A stretch of 25,623 bases of DNA from CAYNBT01 sp964396025 (GTDB lineage Bacteria > Patescibacteriota > WWE3 > UBA101185 > UBA10185). The notes beneath the pieces were generated by a model. The model was not told the origin of the DNA, did no database searches, and saw only the letters and a list, made by a program, of their open reading frames with translations. The DNA is taken from contig CAYNBT010000013.1 in assembly GCA_964396025.1 (NCBI GenBank), positions 1-25,623 of the forward strand. Direction: 5' to 3'. Below, in pieces: positions 6,351-13,904 of the stretch. Both the position numbers and the translations under genes were made by a program. Position 1 is the first letter of the stretch; each line of letters opens with the position of its first letter.

Positions 6351-6944
6351 ATGAATCAAGAAGAAAATAATCAACTTAATACAGAAGAAAATGTCGTTGT
6401 AATATCCGACCACGTTTCAGACGATGCTCGCTGGTATGTTATACACACTTACTCCGGGCACGAACGAAAGGTAGCCATCACGTTAAAGCAGCGCGTTGAG
6501 TCAATTGGCATGCTGGATCGTATTTTTAAGGTACTAATCCCCTCTCAAGAGAAAATTGTTATTTCAGAAGGCAAAAAGCGTAGAGTTGACGAAAGATTGT
6601 TCCCAGGTTACATCATGGTACAAATGATCATGGGCGACGATGCATGGCACCTAGTAAGGTCTACAAGAGGCGTGACGGGGTTTGTAGGTACTGGGACGAC
6701 TCCCACCCCACTTCCCGAAACTGAGGTTAAAACCTTGATGAAGTTTATGACAATGGAAGCACCAAAATTTGAAGCTAAGTTTAGTGTTGGAGACTCCATA
6801 AAGATCGTAGACGGCCCATTTGCAGACTTCTTGGGAAGAGTTGATGAAGTTAACGAGGAACAGGGCAAAGTTAAAGTACTAATCTCCTCTTTTGGAAGAG
6901 AAGTTCCCGTAGAGCTTGACTTTTTACAGGTAAAAAGTCTATAG
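6351..6944 (+). CDS. nusG: transcription elongation/termination factor NusG
   Basis: 197 residues. After a 26-residue acidic extension comes the NGN domain (ARWYVIHTYSGHERKVAITL from 26; ERLFPGYIMVQM), which binds the RNA polymerase clamp. The KOW domain (VGDSIKIVDGPFADFLGRV) lies near 145-165. It follows secE by 24 nt without a clear Shine-Dalgarno. The stop TAG (6942-6944) is one base before the N gap, so the C-terminus is complete. Confidence 0.95.
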   Translation: MNQEENNQLNTEENVVVISDHVSDDARWYVIHTYSGHERKVAITLKQRVESIGMLDRIFKVLIPSQEKIVISEGKKRRVDERLFPGYIMVQMIMGDDAWHLVRSTRGVTGFVGTGTTPTPLPETEVKTLMKFMTMEAPKFEAKFSVGDSIKIVDGPFADFLGRVDEVNEEQGKVKVLISSFGREVPVELDFLQVKSL

Positions 6945-6945
6945 T

Positions 6946-7045
6946 NNNNNNNNNNNNNNNNNNNNNNNNNNNNNNNNNNNNNNNNNNNNNNNNNNNNNNN
7001 NNNNNNNNNNNNNNNNNNNNNNNNNNNNNNNNNNNNNNNNNNNNN
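6946..7045. other. assembly gap (100 N)
   Basis: Exactly 100 undetermined bases between the nusG stop and 45 bases before rplK. The round number indicates scaffolding, so the true distance is unknown. The flanking order matches the canonical nusG-rplK order. A promoter or L11-L1 leader could be hidden here. Confidence 0.97.
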
Positions 7046-7090
7046 TTGTTCATAGTGCATAGCGCAAAATAAGATTAAACGTAGAAACAT

Positions 7091-7534
7091 ATGGCAGTTA
7101 AAAAAATAAAGAAAATTAAAGGTTTAGTTAAATTAAATTTGCCAGCAGGCAAAGCAACTCCGGCACCTCCAGTAGGCCCAGCTTTGGGACAACACGGGGT
7201 TCCTTTAATGGACTTCTGTAAAGAATTCAACGCACGAACCTCTAAAATGGGCGATGATATTATTCCTGTTGTAATCACAGTCTACGAAGACAGATCCTTT
7301 TCATTCATAACTAAGTCCCCTGTTACATCTAATCTATTGATGAAGGCGCTCAAGATTACAAAGGGGTCAGCAGTACCTAACAAAACCAAGGTAGCAAAAA
7401 TTACAAGGGCACAACTTGAAGATATCGCCAAAATCAAGATGGGAGATTTGAATGCTAGATCCATGGATCAAGCCGTAAAAATTATTGAAGGAACCGCTCG
7501 TTCTATGGGCGTGGAGGTAGTAAAAAATGCCTAA
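7091..7534 (+). CDS. rplK: 50S ribosomal protein L11
   Basis: 147 residues, normal length. The N-terminal domain carries KLNLPAGKATPAPPVGPALG, the flexible proline-rich segment that meets release and elongation factors, and the C-terminal RNA-binding domain contains the conserved AKIKMGDLNARSMDQAVKII. It binds the 23S rRNA GTPase-associated region. Its last 8 nt (ATGCCTAA) overlap the rplA start, so translation is coupled. The upstream region is lost in the gap. Confidence 0.96.
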   Translation: MAVKKIKKIKGLVKLNLPAGKATPAPPVGPALGQHGVPLMDFCKEFNARTSKMGDDIIPVVITVYEDRSFSFITKSPVTSNLLMKALKITKGSAVPNKTKVAKITRAQLEDIAKIKMGDLNARSMDQAVKIIEGTARSMGVEVVKNA

Positions 7535-8174
7535 AGACCTAACAACATACACATTAGAAGAAGCATTGACAAAGGCTATCGCAGCCTCTAAAGAGAAATT
7601 TGATGCCAGCGTAGAAGCTCACTTTAACTTTGATTTAAATGTAACTAAGCCGGAACAAAGCATTAGAGTTACCACTACCCTACCACATGGAACAGGAAAG
7701 AAACTTAAGGTAGCTGTTTTTGCCTCAGAAAAAGTTTCAAATGCTGATCTTGAATTGACTGAAGCCGATCTACCTAGAATAGAAAAAGGCGAACTTAGAC
7801 CAAGAGTCGATTTTGATGTTCTTGTTGCAGAACCAAAAATGATGGCCAAACTTGCGAAGGTAGCAAGAGTACTTGGGCCTGCAGGTGTTATGCCAAACCC
7901 AAAAAGCGGAACAGTTGCAGAAGATGTAAAGAAAGCTGTAGAACAACTTAAAAAAGGCAAAATAGAATTGCGCACAGAACAAACTTCTCCACTTCTACAT
8001 ACAATCTTGGGAAAGAAAAGTTTTGAAATCAACCAATTGGCTGAGAATTTCAACGAAATCCTAAGCACACTAAGAGCCAACAAACCTCCAAAAGCCAAAC
8101 CGGAATGGATAAAATCCTGTTATGTTTGTACATCTATGGGATCCTCTTTCGGCGTCAAGATAGAGGCACTCTAG
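7527..8174 (+). CDS. rplA: 50S ribosomal protein L1
   Basis: 215 residues, somewhat shorter than the usual 225-235. Conserved L1 motifs are present: the LGPAGVMPNPKSGTV loop, which binds rRNA and mRNA, and the C-terminal domain-I return. It forms the L1 stalk at the E site and in many bacteria represses its own operon. Start fixed by the 8-nt overlap with rplK. L1 is absent from some Patescibacteria lineages, so its presence argues against those. Confidence 0.94.
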   Translation: MPKDLTTYTLEEALTKAIAASKEKFDASVEAHFNFDLNVTKPEQSIRVTTTLPHGTGKKLKVAVFASEKVSNADLELTEADLPRIEKGELRPRVDFDVLVAEPKMMAKLAKVARVLGPAGVMPNPKSGTVAEDVKKAVEQLKKGKIELRTEQTSPLLHTILGKKSFEINQLAENFNEILSTLRANKPPKAKPEWIKSCYVCTSMGSSFGVKIEAL

Positions 8175-8297
8175 GTTCAAACTTAAAATCCAATACATAC
8201 GCAATAAAATACCTTGTTGACACAAAAACTATAAGATGTTAGCCTCTCATTCTGTCCAAAGAGTCGCTGTTCTTAATATCCAGCGAAAAAGGGAATT

Positions 8298-8417
8298 ATG
8301 GCAAACATAATAAACACATCAATAAAATACACGTCTTTAACTCCAAAAACCGGGGGAGTTTCTGTGTACTCAGAAAAAAACTCTGGTGCTAAAAAAGGAG
8401 AATCGGTTACATCATAA
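8298..8417 (+). CDS. 39-residue leader peptide ORF upstream of the ABC exporter
   Basis: ATG preceded by AAAGGGA, 39 codons, TAA at 8415-8417. The peptide (MANIINTSIKYTSLTPKTGG and then 19 more residues) is rich in Ser, Thr, Lys and Gly, has no hydrophobic segment and no run of one codon type. It ends 5 nt after an arm (8403-8410) that can pair with the ascending arm of the downstream terminator. A ribosome finishing this ORF would cover that arm. Position and geometry suggest a regulatory leader peptide, not a functional protein. Coding status is not proven. Confidence 0.5.
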   Translation: MANIINTSIKYTSLTPKTGGVSVYSEKNSGAKKGESVTS

Positions 8418-8473
8418 ATGCTATGCGTTAGCTAGGCAGCAAGCTGTAACCGACCAAACAGGTCGGTTTTTTT
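8403..8473 (+). promoter_or_regulatory. two-state attenuator in front of the ABC exporter
   Basis: Arm A TCGGTTAC (8403-8410) is perfectly complementary to arm B GTAACCGA (8446-8453). Arm B also supplies most of AACCGACC (8448-8455), which pairs with GGTCGGTT (8461-8468) to make a terminator with seven T (8467-8473). A:B and B:C pairings exclude each other, the standard layout of transcription attenuation. The exporter ATG follows at 8515. Confidence 0.65.
8448..8473 (+). terminator. intrinsic terminator upstream of the ABC exporter
   Basis: Perfect 8-bp stem AACCGACC/GGTCGGTT with AAACA loop, ending in TTTTTTT. Located 42 nt before the exporter ATG, after rplA and the leader ORF. Confidence 0.88.
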
Positions 8474-8514
8474 ATGCTCATTGAAAATTCAATAACACAA
8501 AAAAGGAGTAAAAC

Positions 8515-10260
8515 ATGACATTTCTACGAAACATGAGTTACCTGCTAGGTCCATACAAGAAGTATTTGATGTACATGGTGGGATCGATTCTGGTTTTTGA
8601 ACTACTACGTGTAACTGAAAACAAGTTTCTTGGCGTGGTTATCAATGAACTAGTAGCAACCGCCAGCATCAACAAACAGAATATTGCACTGTGGATAGGT
8701 ACTTCCCTATCACGCTGGTTTATGGATGTTGTAGTGGACTTCTATGTGTTAAAGCTCCTGATTGGAGTAGACTACAGAATTCCAAACGAATCCATTCGGC
8801 ACCTGATGAAACTTTCTATGAATTTTTTCAGCCATGCAGGAACCGGAAGGTTAGCTAAACGCATAGAAAAAGGCACAAACAGCACTTCCGAGTTACTACA
8901 AGCGCTAAGCTGGGAATTTACTAGCTCAACAATACAATATCTCGTGACCACAGTTTATTTGGCAACACTCAATGCAAAGTGGGGCATGATTTTGCTCATT
9001 ATGGCACCAAGCTTTACCTTGATTACCTTAGTTTTAAACAAACTAAAGGAAACCATGCGTAAACAACGTTATGATCTATATGAAGAAGTAGGACATCTGT
9101 TATACCAAATTATGAGCAATATGCCCGTGATTAAGGGATTCGCCCAAGAAGACTTTGAAGCCAATAAGTATGAGGATGTACTTCGCAGAATATACAATGT
9201 AACACTGCGCGAATTCAAGTTTGACTCGTTCTTTAACATTCTACGAAGTACCATCATCACAATAACTCTGGGTGTGATTTTTTACGTTGGGGCTTTGGGA
9301 GTCCAGAACGGAACAATTAATGTAGGAGACGTAGTGGTAGCAATGAATCTTTCTACTGCTGCAACTCTTTCTATGTTTCGCCTAACCAGAATATTCATTA
9401 GGCTCATGGACAACTATGAAGCCATTTCACGAGTTGTAGAGTTCTTAAGGGAAGAACCAGACATTGTGGACAGAGAAGACGCGCAAGAGGTCACAGAAAT
9501 GAAAGGTGAAGTCGAGTTCAAGAACGTGACCTACTCGTACAAAAAACGCGAAAATGGGACACAAGTGGATTGTATAAGGAACATTTCCTTTAAAATACCT
9601 GCCGGAAAGACCGTAGGAATCGTGGGGCATTCAGGAAGCGGCAAAAGCACTCTGATGAATCTTTTACTGCGTTTTATGGATCCACAGACTGGCCAAATAC
9701 TCATCGACGGCAAGGATATCAAGACACTTAAGCAACGCTCCTTTAGGCGACACATGGCAGTAGTTCTACAAGATAATGTACTTTTTGACAGAACTCTTGG
9801 AGAGAATGTTGCCGAAGGATTAGATGAAACAGACTATCTTAAGGCGGAATCCCGAATCTGGGATGCACTTGAGAAATCTTATGCTCATGGCTTTGTGGAT
9901 TCTCTACCCGCCAAACTGGCCACCACTGTGGGAGAAAGAGGCGTTAAACTCTCTGGAGGGCAACGCCAGCGAATAGCTATCGCACGCGCACTGATAACTC
10001 GACCCAAAATATTGATTATGGACGAAGCCACAAGCAGCGTAGACACCGAGAGCGAAATGATGATTCAAAAAGCTCTGCAAGAGTTACAACGCCAAGGAAA
10101 CACCACAGTATTTGTAATAGCACATAGGCTCAGCACAATAAGAAGTGCCGATATTATCTTAGTCCTAGATCAAGGTTGCTTGGTTCAGCAAGGTACACAC
10201 GAAGAGCTTCTACTACAAGATGGTCCGTACGCTAAGATGGTTGGAATTCAAAGCCTCTAG
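8515..10260 (+). CDS. ABC exporter half-transporter (TMD-NBD fusion)
   Basis: 581 residues. The N-terminal type-I exporter membrane domain (about 15-310, six TM) is followed by a nucleotide-binding domain (about 330-575) with Walker A GHSGSGKST (near 371), Q-loop VVLQDN, signature LSGGQRQR (near 480), Walker B ILIMDEATSSVD (near 500) and the switch His in IAHRLST. All ATPase motifs are intact; it should work as a homodimer exporting lipid, peptide or drug. The start is set by AAGGAG (8503-8508), 6 nt before ATG. It sits between rplA and rplJ, behind a leader ORF and attenuator, and ends before a strong terminator. The substrate cannot be told from the sequence. Confidence 0.93.
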   Translation: MTFLRNMSYLLGPYKKYLMYMVGSILVFELLRVTENKFLGVVINELVATASINKQNIALWIGTSLSRWFMDVVVDFYVLKLLIGVDYRIPNESIRHLMKLSMNFFSHAGTGRLAKRIEKGTNSTSELLQALSWEFTSSTIQYLVTTVYLATLNAKWGMILLIMAPSFTLITLVLNKLKETMRKQRYDLYEEVGHLLYQIMSNMPVIKGFAQEDFEANKYEDVLRRIYNVTLREFKFDSFFNILRSTIITITLGVIFYVGALGVQNGTINVGDVVVAMNLSTAATLSMFRLTRIFIRLMDNYEAISRVVEFLREEPDIVDREDAQEVTEMKGEVEFKNVTYSYKKRENGTQVDCIRNISFKIPAGKTVGIVGHSGSGKSTLMNLLLRFMDPQTGQILIDGKDIKTLKQRSFRRHMAVVLQDNVLFDRTLGENVAEGLDETDYLKAESRIWDALEKSYAHGFVDSLPAKLATTVGERGVKLSGGQRQRIAIARALITRPKILIMDEATSSVDTESEMMIQKALQELQRQGNTTVFVIAHRLSTIRSADIILVLDQGCLVQQGTHEELLLQDGPYAKMVGIQSL

Positions 10261-10280
10261 CATTTTGGGCACATGCTTAC

Positions 10281-10318
10281 AATGCACTATTTGACATATG
10301 TCAGGTAGTGCATTTTTT
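10281..10318 (+). terminator. intrinsic terminator after the ABC exporter
   Basis: AATGCACTA (10281-10289) pairs with TAGTGCATT (10306-10314); inside, TGAC/GTCA closes an ATAT loop, giving about 15 stacked pairs, followed by TTTT. It separates the exporter from the rplJL unit. Confidence 0.9.
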
Positions 10319-10319
10319 G

Positions 10320-10348
10320 TTGACAAAAGAGATTGTAGAGGCTAAACT
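10320..10348 (+). promoter_or_regulatory. rplJL promoter
   Basis: TTGACA (10320-10325), a 17-nt spacer, TAAACT (10343-10348). Predicted start is about 10355, leaving a leader of about 145 nt before rplJ. Confidence 0.75.
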
Positions 10349-10354
10349 ACCCAC

Positions 10355-10456
10355 GTTACCTAAGACAGCAAGGGCTTCTAAGCTTAATATTCAACCTTGC
10401 CGAGGCGACTAATATGTAAAAGTATTGGTAAACTCACGTCTTTGTGGGTTTTTTTT
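10355..10456 (+). promoter_or_regulatory. L10-type autoregulatory leader with attenuator
   Basis: The segment AAGACAGCAAGGGC...CCTTGCCGAGGCGAC (10362-10409) has the AGACAGCAnG...CnTGCCGAGG core that I recognise from Firmicutes L10 (rplJ) leaders. GCAAGG (10368-10373) pairs with CCTTGC (10395-10400), leaving CCGAGGCGA as a conserved internal loop. Downstream, ACTCAC (10432-10437) pairs with GTGGGT (10444-10449) and a T-run follows to 10456: a terminator within the leader. In studied cases L10-(L7/L12) binds the leader and promotes termination. Recognition is from memory, not a covariance search. Confidence 0.75.
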
Positions 10457-10499
10457 GTACTAAAATGTTATTTAAGTTAAGGAAAGCAATAAAGGTTTT

Positions 10500-11024
10500 A
10501 TGCCAAATCAAGTAAACCAAACTACGGTTCAAAAGCTTAGAGATAAGGTTTCTAGAGCAAAATCAATAATACTAACCAATTATCAAGGTTTAACAGCAAA
10601 CCAAGTGAATTCATTAAAAGATAAGTTAGCGCAGGATGATATTGAGCTTGCAGTTACAAAGAATACCCTTCTAAACATTGCCTTCAAAGAGGAAAAAGTG
10701 CCTCTAAAGGATGCTACTGTGCTAGAAGGCCCAACAGCCACAATATTTGCTTACAAGGACGCGCTCTCCCCTATTAAAACTCTTTTACAGTTTGCCAAAG
10801 ACAACGATAAATTAAGCATCAAGGGAGGTATCGTTGAAGGGGTGTTTGTTAGTGTTGCTGAGATTGATACCCTAAGCAAGCTTCCAAGCAAGGAAGAGTT
10901 AATTGCAAAAGTGGTTGGAACAATAAAATCACCACTATTTGGTTTAGTAAATGTTTTAGGCGGCACGCAGCGTAAACTAGTGTATGCGCTAGCAGCCGTT
11001 GCAAGAAAAAAGGAGGTGTCGTAA
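10500..11024 (+). CDS. rplJ: 50S ribosomal protein L10
   Basis: 174 residues. The N-terminal rRNA-binding domain (QLRDKVSRAKSIILTNYQGL-type region, residues about 8-30) and the C-terminal helix that recruits L7/L12 dimers (GTIKSPLFGLVNVLGGTQRKLVYAL) are typical. It is the base of the ribosomal stalk and the probable autoregulator through the upstream leader. ATG is preceded by a purine-rich AAAGG. Stop abuts the rplL start directly. Confidence 0.94.
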   Translation: MPNQVNQTTVQKLRDKVSRAKSIILTNYQGLTANQVNSLKDKLAQDDIELAVTKNTLLNIAFKEEKVPLKDATVLEGPTATIFAYKDALSPIKTLLQFAKDNDKLSIKGGIVEGVFVSVAEIDTLSKLPSKEELIAKVVGTIKSPLFGLVNVLGGTQRKLVYALAAVARKKEVS

Positions 11025-11429
11025 ATGTCTGAAGAAAAAACTCTAAGTAAAGAAGCTGCAAAGTTGATTGAATCTATAGAAAAGATGACTGTTCTTGAAT
11101 TAAACGAACTCGTAAAGGCTCTTGAAGAAAAATTCGGAGTCTCAGCAGCGGCACCTATGATGATGGGAGCTATGCCAGCAGCAGGAGCTGTTGAAGCAGA
11201 GGCTGTTGAAGAAAAAGATGAATTTGACGTTATATTAGCTGACGCAGGTGCAAACAAGATTTCTGTTATCAAAGTTGTTAGAGAACTAAACCAAGCTCTT
11301 GGGTTAGTAGAAGCTAAAAACTTGGTAGAAGCTGCACCAAAACCAATTTTGGAAGGTGCTAAGAAAGATGCTGCACAAGAAGCTAAGAAGAAATTAGAAG
11401 CAGCCGGAGCTAAGGTAGAACTTAAGTAA
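11025..11429 (+). CDS. rplL: 50S ribosomal protein L7/L12
   Basis: 134 residues. N-terminal dimerisation domain (about 10-40), an Ala/Met/Gly-rich hinge (about 41-63) and the C-terminal factor-binding domain (EKDEFDVILADAGANKISVI; LGLVEAKNLVEAAPKPI; ending GAKVELK). Binds translational GTPases. It starts directly after the rplJ stop with AGGAGGTG overlapping the rplJ end, a strong ribosome-binding site that would support higher L12 output. A strong terminator follows; rpoB does not. Confidence 0.96.
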   Translation: MSEEKTLSKEAAKLIESIEKMTVLELNELVKALEEKFGVSAAAPMMMGAMPAAGAVEAEAVEEKDEFDVILADAGANKISVIKVVRELNQALGLVEAKNLVEAAPKPILEGAKKDAAQEAKKKLEAAGAKVELK

Positions 11430-11453
11430 TATTGAGTTAATGCTTTAGTAATT

Positions 11454-11488
11454 AGAGAGGGCCCCGCTATGCGGGGCCCTCTCTGTTT
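11454..11488 (+). terminator. strong terminator after rplL
   Basis: Perfect 14-bp GC-rich stem (11454-11467 with 11471-11484) with a TAT loop, followed by GTTTTG. It lies between convergent rplL and the galT-like gene; on the minus strand the tail is not T-rich, so it mainly serves rplL. Confidence 0.93.
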
Positions 11489-11508
11489 TGATCCAAAATG
11501 TTCTATGT

Positions 11509-12438
11509 TTAGTGATTACCGTTGGTACTATATATAAAGTGCTTAGCTAGCTGCTCCGCCGCATCCTCTGGAGTAGCTTTGTCACTCACCCATATGCCAG
11601 CACCAATCTCTAGTGCGCCAAAAACTTTGATATGAGCCAAAAAGCCAATATGCCAGTGATAAGGCTCGTATCTTACGGAATGTATCCAAAAATTCCTGTC
11701 AGGGCGGTTGAACAGCCCGTTGTAGGCAATCAGAACACCTTTTAACATTGCGGCCAAATCATTTATCTCCATTTCATCAATAAAGCCAAAGTTAGGTTTG
11801 TGGTTCTTTGGAGCAAGAACAACTTCATAGCTCCAACGGCAATCGCTTGGCACAAAAGCCACAAAATGGGATGATTCGTAAATTATAGTGGTTTTGAGCA
11901 AAATAGCCTTTTTCAATTCATCGCACCAATAGCAGGAATTGTTTTCATTATAGTAATGAAGCGCAGAGGACTTTTCGCGCTCAACAGTACCCGGAAACCC
12001 TTTTGCAGCTACTATCTGAGAATGCGGGTGCAAAATAGATGCTCCTGCTCTACCTCCCCTGTTGTTAAATAGAATCACTTCTTTGTCTTGAGCTCCATAA
12101 AATGCTGTTCTGTTTAAGTAAGCTCGAATTAGGTGAACGTTTTGCTCGTGAGGTAAATCCTCTATGTCTTTGTCACAGTTTGGCGAGTGTACAATAACCT
12201 CGTGATCATCCAGTAACTTATATTTGTTATCAAAACTGCGGACGCTCCAATCATCTTTGTCTTGATATGTAGTTGCCGGGGTCAAATGTTCATTACCTTT
12301 ACAAAAAAAACACGGTTTCTTTTCGGTACTGCCCTTAGCAATTGTGCTGACTGCACCTGTTTGATCTGTACGCTTAGCCCTCTCTGTAGCTAAAATTGTT
12401 GGTGTGCCCGTAAGGCGGTCAAATATAAATTTTCCCAT
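11509..12438 (-). CDS. galT: GalT-like hexose-1-phosphate uridylyltransferase
   Basis: 309 residues. HIT-superfamily active site HPHSQ (137-141), where the second His forms the nucleotidyl intermediate in the family. CFFCKGNEH (43-51) is the N-terminal zinc pair and CYWC a second Cys pair near 168. RWSYEVVLAPKNH and RYEPYHWHI are typical C-terminal GalT segments. The family swaps UMP between UDP-glucose and galactose-1-phosphate or a similar sugar phosphate. It is the last gene of the alpha-glucan operon, starting 2 nt after the glgA stop, so it may link sugar phosphates to this pathway. The precise nucleotide-sugar is unknown. Confidence 0.85.
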   Translation of the reverse strand: MGKFIFDRLTGTPTILATERAKRTDQTGAVSTIAKGSTEKKPCFFCKGNEHLTPATTYQDKDDWSVRSFDNKYKLLDDHEVIVHSPNCDKDIEDLPHEQNVHLIRAYLNRTAFYGAQDKEVILFNNRGGRAGASILHPHSQIVAAKGFPGTVEREKSSALHYYNENNSCYWCDELKKAILLKTTIIYESSHFVAFVPSDCRWSYEVVLAPKNHKPNFGFIDEMEINDLAAMLKGVLIAYNGLFNRPDRNFWIHSVRYEPYHWHIGFLAHIKVFGALEIGAGIWVSDKATPEDAAEQLAKHFIYSTNGNH

Positions 12439-12440
12439 AG

Positions 12441-13901
12441 TTAGTTTCCATTATCTGAAGTAAAAATTGATACGTCATTTTGCAAATTTAAGGATTTCTC
12501 TCTTAGTAAGTATGCTTTCTTATACACATCCAAATATAGTTTTGCGCTATTCTGCCAACCAAAATCCTGAGTCATTATTTTACCCACCATGTTTGAATAG
12601 CTAGTTTGTTTGGAATATAAATCGAAGGATCTTTTAATAGCTGATGCAAAATCTTTTGCAGAATATCCCGAGAAAGCAAAACCCGTTGAGTTTTCTATGA
12701 CAGTGTCTGCCAAACCTCCGGTTGCATGTGCAATAGGAATTGCCCCATACCACATAGCAATCATTTGAGTAAGACCACAGGGCTCAAATCTTGATGGAAT
12801 AAAGAAAAAGTTGCTAGCTATATAAATATCGTTAGCTAAATTAACATCAAAAGCAATCTGCACACTCACGTTACCTTTGAATTCTTCAGTATTGTTTAAC
12901 GCGACAAATTTCTTTTCCCATTCGGGATCACCAGTACCAAGCAGTACAAACTGTCCACCTTGTCTTATAATGTCAGGTATCACTTGATACAAAATATCTA
13001 ACCCCTTCTGATTAGGATCTAAGCGAGATATAAATGAATAAAGAGGCTTGTTGGAATTTTTTAATCCGAGTTTTTCTTGAATAATTTTTCTTTTCTTAGC
13101 CTTAGCCTCAAACCAACTATGTGTATCAAAATCTCTTGGAAATTGGGCATAATCAAGACCGTTAAGTATACCCACAATACGTCCGCTGCGCGCATTTAAC
13201 AAATCAGACATTCCTGCACCAAAGTCAGGAGTCAGTATCTCCTTAGCATATGTAGGAGATACGGTAGTAATAAAATCTGAGGCGGCCAAACCTTGCTGCA
13301 TTAGATTTATATCACCATCAGCCAAATCCCAGTTTATTATAGAATTTTCGCCTGGATAAATACCCAGTTCACGTATGATATCTGGAGATGATACCCCTTG
13401 ATATGACAAATTATGAATAGTAAGCACAGTAGCAGGGCGTTCAGTATGTAATTCTTCCTCCAACAAATGAGTTATAAAGCCTGTATGCCAGTCGTTACAG
13501 TGAATCACATCATAAGTGTTGAATTTAGATTTCACAAATTCCACAACAGCTCTATCAAAAAACGAGAACATCTCTGTTTCAGACACGGAATTTGCAAAGG
13601 CATTTTTACCACCCATCGAGAAAAACTGTGAATTCTTAAGTAAAAAGACGTCAACATCTGAATCAGGAAGTTTAGTTTTGTAAACTTCTACCAGAACTTC
13701 TTGCCCATTAAATGGAACATCCATATTCAGGCTTTTGTAAACTTTCAAATTTTGTGTTTTTGCTACAGGAAAGAATGGGACAATGATGTCCACGTCTACG
13801 TTTAATTTTTCCAAAGCTTTTGGTAGTGACCCCACTACATCACCCAAACCACCCAGCTTAATGATTGGAGAGACTTCTGAGGCAGCAAGAAGTACTTTCA
13901 T
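12441..13901 (-). CDS. glgA: GT5 glycogen/starch synthase 1
   Basis: 486 residues, normal GlgA length. N-terminal donor motif KLGGLGDV with Lys15 (15-22), HCNDWHTGF acceptor-side motif, LDPNQKGLDIL and the C-terminal SRFEPCGLTQMIAMWYGAIP with TGGLADTV. All main GT5 motifs are kept. It transfers glucosyl units from ADP-glucose (or UDP-glucose) to alpha-1,4-glucan. Spacing to the neighbours is 3 nt upstream and 2 nt downstream, so it is operonic with the two GH57 genes and galT. Confidence 0.93.
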   Translation of the reverse strand: MKVLLAASEVSPIIKLGGLGDVVGSLPKALEKLNVDVDIIVPFFPVAKTQNLKVYKSLNMDVPFNGQEVLVEVYKTKLPDSDVDVFLLKNSQFFSMGGKNAFANSVSETEMFSFFDRAVVEFVKSKFNTYDVIHCNDWHTGFITHLLEEELHTERPATVLTIHNLSYQGVSSPDIIRELGIYPGENSIINWDLADGDINLMQQGLAASDFITTVSPTYAKEILTPDFGAGMSDLLNARSGRIVGILNGLDYAQFPRDFDTHSWFEAKAKKRKIIQEKLGLKNSNKPLYSFISRLDPNQKGLDILYQVIPDIIRQGGQFVLLGTGDPEWEKKFVALNNTEEFKGNVSVQIAFDVNLANDIYIASNFFFIPSRFEPCGLTQMIAMWYGAIPIAHATGGLADTVIENSTGFAFSGYSAKDFASAIKRSFDLYSKQTSYSNMVGKIMTQDFGWQNSAKLYLDVYKKAYLLREKSLNLQNDVSIFTSDNGN

Positions 13902-13904
13902 AGC

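Noticed and set aside
6608..7090. Minus-strand ORFs running through the N gap
   Set aside because: Artefacts of undetermined bases and shadows of nusG.
8217..8245. Promoter for the exporter leader (TTGACA at 8217-8222)
   Set aside because: At the proper spacing only TAGCCT is found, and the good TATAAG at 8230-8235 is just 7 nt away. Transcription may instead continue from rplKA; left unassigned.
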